A stretch of 9,159 nucleotides of DNA from SIG607 sp045592625 (lineage in GTDB: Bacteria > Bacillota > Clostridia > Oscillospirales > Acutalibacteraceae). The position numbers and the translations under genes are program-made. Location: assembly GCA_045592625.1 (NCBI GenBank), contig JAZNVC010000020.1, forward strand, positions 1 to 9,159, read 5' to 3'. A model generated the notes under the pieces. It was not told the origin of the DNA and made no database searches. It worked only from the letters and a program-made list of their open reading frames with translations. Below, piece by piece: positions 6,345 through 9,159 of the stretch; positions within the stretch are counted from its first letter, which is position 1; each line of letters starts with the position of its first letter.

Positions 6345-7271
6345 TTACAAAGAATCAATTAAAGATTTCAGCGAATCAAATCCTAATGACTTTAATTTTT
6401 CTTTCATTCCAGAAGAAAAACAATCCTCATATCCCTTTTTTTCAACCGAAAGAATAAACGATTGCATACCTTTAATGTGATTAATTGTTTTCTCATCTTT
6501 CTCTTGTAAGCTATTAATCGCATCCCAGAACATTTTGTTTTTAACACTTCGACCTACCGTTAATCTGCGCTTATTTTCATCACATCTTATGATATTAACA
6601 CCAGTTATTCTAACATGATTGGAAACTGCCAAATTGTAAAATCGAGTTTTTTGGTTATTTAGATGCAAACCATATTTTGATAATAAACTAGAAGCCAGAC
6701 AAATTATATTTTCTTTTATTTCATCAGGATTAATTTGCTCCGAATCTTTAAACGATATAGTGAGGTCATCTGCATATCTTGTGTATATTACATTATTAAG
6801 GTTCATCTTTTTTAATTTACCGAAAAAGATGCAGTCAAACTCTTTTAAATATATGTTCGATAGTATCGGCGACGTTACAAAACCTAAGGGTATCCCTCTA
6901 GTACTTATACTACATAAATCAACGATTCTTTTGCATTCTTGTAACGATATTGCCTTACCATCAACCAAATTAATTTCGTGATAAAGTTTCTTATATAATT
7001 GAGTTAGGCAAATTTGTTGGAAAAAGTTTTTGATGTCCAGGGTTATGAAAAAATCATTATACATATGTGCATATGCATTATCAAAAATAGACTGGTTTCT
7101 AACATATCCCTTGGTAAAAATAGAAGGACAAAAATATCTTTCAAGAAAATCGTTTATTTTTTTATGAGTGTTTTTTAAATCGCAGGTTTCTGAACGGTAA
7201 GATACTATTTTCCTAAGTTTATTTTTTGTCTTTATATGTTTAATGACAATATCCGGATGTGTAAGTTTCAT
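6345..7271 (-). CDS. Retron reverse transcriptase
   Basis: The 308-residue size is typical of bacterial retron RTs. The enzyme should use the adjacent msr-msd RNA as primer and template to make a branched RNA-DNA (msDNA) starting from the 2'-OH of an internal guanosine. Visible motifs: motif A DIKNFF with D79; the RT4 block RGIPLGFVTSPILSN (125-139); the catalytic YADD (166-169); HLNNQKT (203-209). The retron-specific region X motif NAxxH is present as NAYAH (65-69), and the region Y motif VTG appears as ITG (222-224). The thumb fills about 235-308. There is no maturase/X or endonuclease domain, which argues against a group II intron protein. PLG replaces the usual PQG in RT4. The ATG overlaps the effector stop (ATGA), and its GGGAGG site (7285-7280) lies inside the effector gene, so translation is coupled. 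In characterised type II retrons the RT and msDNA bind and restrain the effector. Confidence 0.93.
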   Translation of the reverse strand: MKLTHPDIVIKHIKTKNKLRKIVSYRSETCDLKNTHKKINDFLERYFCPSIFTKGYVRNQSIFDNAYAHMYNDFFITLDIKNFFQQICLTQLYKKLYHEINLVDGKAISLQECKRIVDLCSISTRGIPLGFVTSPILSNIYLKEFDCIFFGKLKKMNLNNVIYTRYADDLTISFKDSEQINPDEIKENIICLASSLLSKYGLHLNNQKTRFYNLAVSNHVRITGVNIIRCDENKRRLTVGRSVKNKMFWDAINSLQEKDEKTINHIKGMQSFILSVEKKGYEDCFSSGMKEKLKSLGFDSLKSLIDSL

Positions 7272-8374
7272 ATTCCCAACCTCCCAAATATTGTTTGTTC
7301 TTGCTGAATTATTAATTCACCTATTGTATTTTTCAGATTGTCTAATTCAATAGATATTACTACTTTTCTTTTGTCTTCTGCAGAAGACATATCTCGTTCT
7401 AAATTAATAAAACCTAATGCCTGTAACAAAAAAACAAAATATCCTATTGATTGTTTTAAAGTACAGATATCTAAATTTTTTAGTTTAATATTTGATCCCA
7501 CATATTCATTATTGGTAAATCCACCTAATTTTGAAACAGTATTAATCAATAATTGACGATAAACATCATATAAATAATTGATATGCTCTTTGACAGTCTT
7601 AACGTTTCGTAATTCTCTACGATATTCTTCCTTTAAAAACATAGCTAGCATATGAATTTTTAAGATATTTATTGGAACATTAATTTCTAAAATGTCCTTT
7701 TCATTTATAGCATAATCGATACATGTATCATCACCAGATGTTTTTCCAAATGCTTTTTTCTTATATTTACAATCAATCTTATTAAATCGATCACGTGATA
7801 TAAAGTCAATTATTTCTCTTCCTAGGTTTTCGCCAATCTCATCATTATGGAATTGTGTATAGTATTCACTGATTTCTGTTGATTTTTTATTTACTTTAAT
7901 ATCAGGATAAAACTTAATAACTTTACTTACCATTGTTTCATAAAAATCGTTGTTAATAAATGAATTGTCAATAAAAAACGTAATTTTATTCTCATCAATT
8001 GACATATCATCCGGACTAATTATGCAAATCTTCTTTGATAACATAGGATTAATTGCAAACATACCTAATTCGGTTGCAGTAGATATCGTTTCATGGATAA
8101 TAATAATTCCATCCGCATATGCTGCGGCAAGTTCTTCAATTTGAGACAAACTATTCAAAAAAGCACTATCATATGCAAGGTAATTTTTAGTATCATTCCT
8201 AAATGTAAAATTCTGTTCTAAAATCAGTGCTCTACAGTTTTCTATATTTTTTTCAATAAAATGTTTAAGTATTACCCGCTTATCCGAAGGGTTTTTACTT
8301 TTATATTTATGTCCACATAAAAAAACAGAAATAAAAGGGTTCTCAACAGAAAACTCATCCTTGAACAAAAACAT
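7268..8374 (-). CDS. Retron effector, nucleoside deoxyribosyltransferase-like with C-terminal DNA-binding-like region (type II retron)
   Basis: The 368-residue protein carries an N-terminal NDT-like domain. Landmarks shared with the Retron-Eco1 (Ec86) effector, as I recall that sequence, are VFLCG (17-21; IFLCG in Eco1), a SQIEELAAAYADGIII helix-strand, and HETISTATELGMF (94-106) matching PESPGSFTELGAF in Eco1. E95 is the likely nucleophile position of the NDT fold, and TELG (101-104) belongs to the same pocket. The C-terminal half (about 230-368) is helical with a winged-helix feel (KLGGFTNNEYV, LLQALGFINLERD), as expected for the DNA-binding part of type II effectors. Eco1's effector has 307 residues, so this one is longer. 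In the family it acts as the toxic arm of anti-phage defence, and NAD+ breakdown has been reported for Eco1. I place the start at 8374, with GGGAGAG (8387-8381) 6 nt upstream. An in-frame ATG at 8548 would add 58 codons that lie inside the retron RNA and have no ribosome binding site. Confidence 0.88.
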   Translation of the reverse strand: MFLFKDEFSVENPFISVFLCGHKYKSKNPSDKRVILKHFIEKNIENCRALILEQNFTFRNDTKNYLAYDSAFLNSLSQIEELAAAYADGIIIIHETISTATELGMFAINPMLSKKICIISPDDMSIDENKITFFIDNSFINNDFYETMVSKVIKFYPDIKVNKKSTEISEYYTQFHNDEIGENLGREIIDFISRDRFNKIDCKYKKKAFGKTSGDDTCIDYAINEKDILEINVPINILKIHMLAMFLKEEYRRELRNVKTVKEHINYLYDVYRQLLINTVSKLGGFTNNEYVGSNIKLKNLDICTLKQSIGYFVFLLQALGFINLERDMSSAEDKRKVVISIELDNLKNTIGELIIQQEQTIFGRLGI

Positions 8375-8406
8375 AGATAGCTCTCCCGAAAAAAGTGTAT
8401 AAAAAA

Positions 8407-8614
8407 TGAACTCCACTTTAATTTGGTACAATTTATTGTAATAATTCAAAACAGCTTTAGCGTTCTCGTTGCATGAGCTGAGCCAGCGAATGCCGGGGTT
8501 GGTAAAGATGTTTTGGATTAATTTTAAACTTGGCTGAAAGCCAACCAAATTAAATAAATTGTAGTTGCTCTAACCTTAAATGCTAAGGCGGCAATAAAGC
8601 CTTACTGGAGTTCA
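8407..8614 (-). ncRNA. Retron msr-msd RNA
   Basis: This is the template and primer RNA of the retron, about 208 nt. The ends are a perfect 9-bp inverted repeat: a1 TGAACTCCA (8614-8606) and a2 TGGAGTTCA (8415-8407). After a1 comes a hairpin TAAGGC/GCCTTA (8604-8599 with 8589-8584) followed by TTAGC, the context of the branching G in Eco1, so G8583 is my first candidate for the priming guanosine. The msr stem-loop TTGGCT-TTC-AGCCAA (8544-8530) has a pyrimidine loop like the RT-recognised loop of Eco1. The msd is a long hairpin: 8520-8503 pairs with 8459-8442 (16 of 18 positions), topped by a nested GCAT/ATGC and GCTG/CAGC stem. Two further helices, 8563-8553 with 8437-8427 (11 bp) and 8554-8545 with 8426-8417 (10 bp), compete to close the core. 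The RNA lies directly upstream of the effector, as in Eco1. Exact ends and branch point are inferred. Confidence 0.88.
8442..8520 (-). other. msd hairpin (template for the msDNA strand)
   Basis: The outer stem pairs TAATcCAAAACAtCTTTA (8520-8503) with TAAAGcTGTTTTGaATTA (8459-8442), with only two mismatches. The 43-nt apical part is much more GC-rich than the flanks and folds as GCAT(8493-8490)/ATGC(8474-8471) outside GCTG(8487-8484)/CAGC(8480-8477), with a GCT loop and a symmetric TC/TC internal loop. Reverse transcription should copy most of this into single-stranded DNA that refolds the same way. The true 3' and 5' limits of the msDNA are not visible from sequence. Confidence 0.75.
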
Positions 8615-8648
8615 ATTATATTATATCATATATGATCTTAAATTTCAA
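8615..8648 (-). promoter_or_regulatory. Promoter of the retron operon
   Basis: On the minus strand TTGAAA (8648-8643), a 17-base spacer and TATAAT (8625-8620) form a strong SigA promoter, helped by an extended -10 (TGATATAAT). A second overlapping TATAAT sits at 8620-8615. From the first -10 the start point falls at about 8613, at the first bases of a1, so the msr would be the very 5' end of the transcript. The -35 box lies inside the last codons of the upstream gene. Confidence 0.82.
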
Positions 8649-9159
8649 ATGTTTTTATTTTTTCAAATTCTTTTTTTACCGTTTTAGGGTTTAGGTCTTT
8701 GATACTATTATGCTCCACATCAATTGCTTCTAAAACTTTTGGATCCCTTTTGGAATTAAAAGCATAAAAATCAACTAAAACAATATATTTATATAAAGTG
8801 ATTTTATAATATTTATTGTCTTTTGTAAAATTACTCCAAACAATATCTTTAGACAAAACCAAATTTATCAAATAAATAAAGTCATTGATATGTATTTCAC
8901 TATCGGAAAAAATATTAAGTTTTATGTTATCTTCTAAAAGATTAATACCATAACCTTCAAATATCTCTTCATCAATTTTAAACATAATTTTCTTTTCTTG
9001 GTTTTTAAACAGAGAAACAAATTCACTTAAAAACCACTTGATAATTTTTTTATCTAAAGCAAGAATGCATCTTATGATATCTAAATCAGACAAATATACA
9101 CGTTGGTTTCCAACAGCCAACATAAATTTCGATAATTGTGATTTTTTTATTAAAAAATT
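8638..9159 (-). CDS. Protein of unknown function, 5' end outside the window
   Basis: I do not recognise this protein. The frame is open from the stop at 8638-8640 to the window edge with no stop, and the first in-frame ATG (9123) has no ribosome binding site, so the start probably lies beyond 9159. If so, the visible part is 173 codons of a longer protein; from 9123 it would be 161 residues. It is rich in Ile, Lys, Asn and Asp, with alternating hydrophobic segments (IHINDFIYLINLVLSKDIVW, YKYIVLVDFYAF) that look like a soluble alpha/beta protein. There is no signal peptide and no clear membrane span. The low GC resembles the retron genes and differs from parEC, so it probably belongs to the same transferred island. 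It is separated from the retron RNA by only 23 nt, but the retron has its own promoter, so it need not be part of that system. Confidence 0.65.
   Translation of the reverse strand, partial: NFLIKKSQLSKFMLAVGNQRVYLSDLDIIRCILALDKKIIKWFLSEFVSLFKNQEKKIMFKIDEEIFEGYGINLLEDNIKLNIFSDSEIHINDFIYLINLVLSKDIVWSNFTKDNKYYKITLYKYIVLVDFYAFNSKRDPKVLEAIDVEHNSIKDLNPKTVKKEFEKIKTFEI

Noticed and set aside
6345..7271. Group II intron or diversity-generating retroelement
   Set aside because: No maturase/X or endonuclease domain, no domain V/VI-like RNA downstream, and no template/variable repeat pair; the NAxxH and ITG motifs, effector and msr-msd point to a retron.
7338..8144. Plus-strand frames of 64-72 codons opposite the effector gene as an antitoxin
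   Set aside because: No promoter or ribosome binding site; they mirror the hydrophobic segments of the effector on the opposite strand.
8375..8548. N-terminal 58 codons of the longest effector frame as coding sequence
   Set aside because: They overlap the msr-msd RNA, have no ribosome binding site, and a much better start with GGGAGAG exists at 8374.

Overview
The window looks like a chromosomal segment from a low-GC, spore-forming Clostridia lineage, probably related to Oscillospiraceae/Ruminococcaceae. The basis is an adjacent parE-parC pair of the Firmicutes type, strong AAGGAG ribosome binding sites, consensus SigA promoters and a spoVAD remnant. Species cannot be read from the sequence. 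All convincing genes lie on the minus strand, so the window is best read from right to left.

Right part (about 6145-9159), an AT-rich accessory island. A gene of unknown function enters from the right edge (8638-9159, 5' end outside the window). It is followed directly by a complete retron: a near-consensus promoter (8615-8648), a structured msr-msd RNA of about 208 nt (8407-8614) bounded by a 9-bp a1/a2 inverted repeat, an effector with a nucleoside deoxyribosyltransferase-like (NDT) domain (7268-8374), and a retron reverse transcriptase (6345-7271) with YADD, NAxxH and ITG motifs. A 13-bp intrinsic terminator (6265-6302) ends the unit. The order ncRNA, NDT effector, RT is that of type II retrons such as Retron-Eco1 (Ec86), which are anti-phage defence systems. 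In that model the RT makes a branched msDNA from the ncRNA, the RT-msDNA complex restrains the effector, and phage interference releases it to kill or arrest the host. This is the exciting system in the window.

Middle (about 4819-6144). The island abuts the last 130 codons of spoVAD (5752-6144). The first 60 percent of that sporulation gene is absent and foreign sequence replaces it, so this is an insertion or deletion scar or one half of an interrupted gene. Next comes a stand-alone GNAT-type acetyltransferase (4819-5553) with its own consensus promoter and terminator.

Left part (1-4560), core genome. parE (2504-4486) and parC (241-2487), the two subunits of topoisomerase IV, form a tight operon from a perfect-consensus promoter, with a terminator at 183-220. 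The first 78 bases of the window hold a short minus-strand open frame resembling part of an Rhs/YD-repeat protein. The 4559-4771 intergenic stretch carries a small array of hairpin-forming repeats and an orphan plus-strand terminator-like hairpin.
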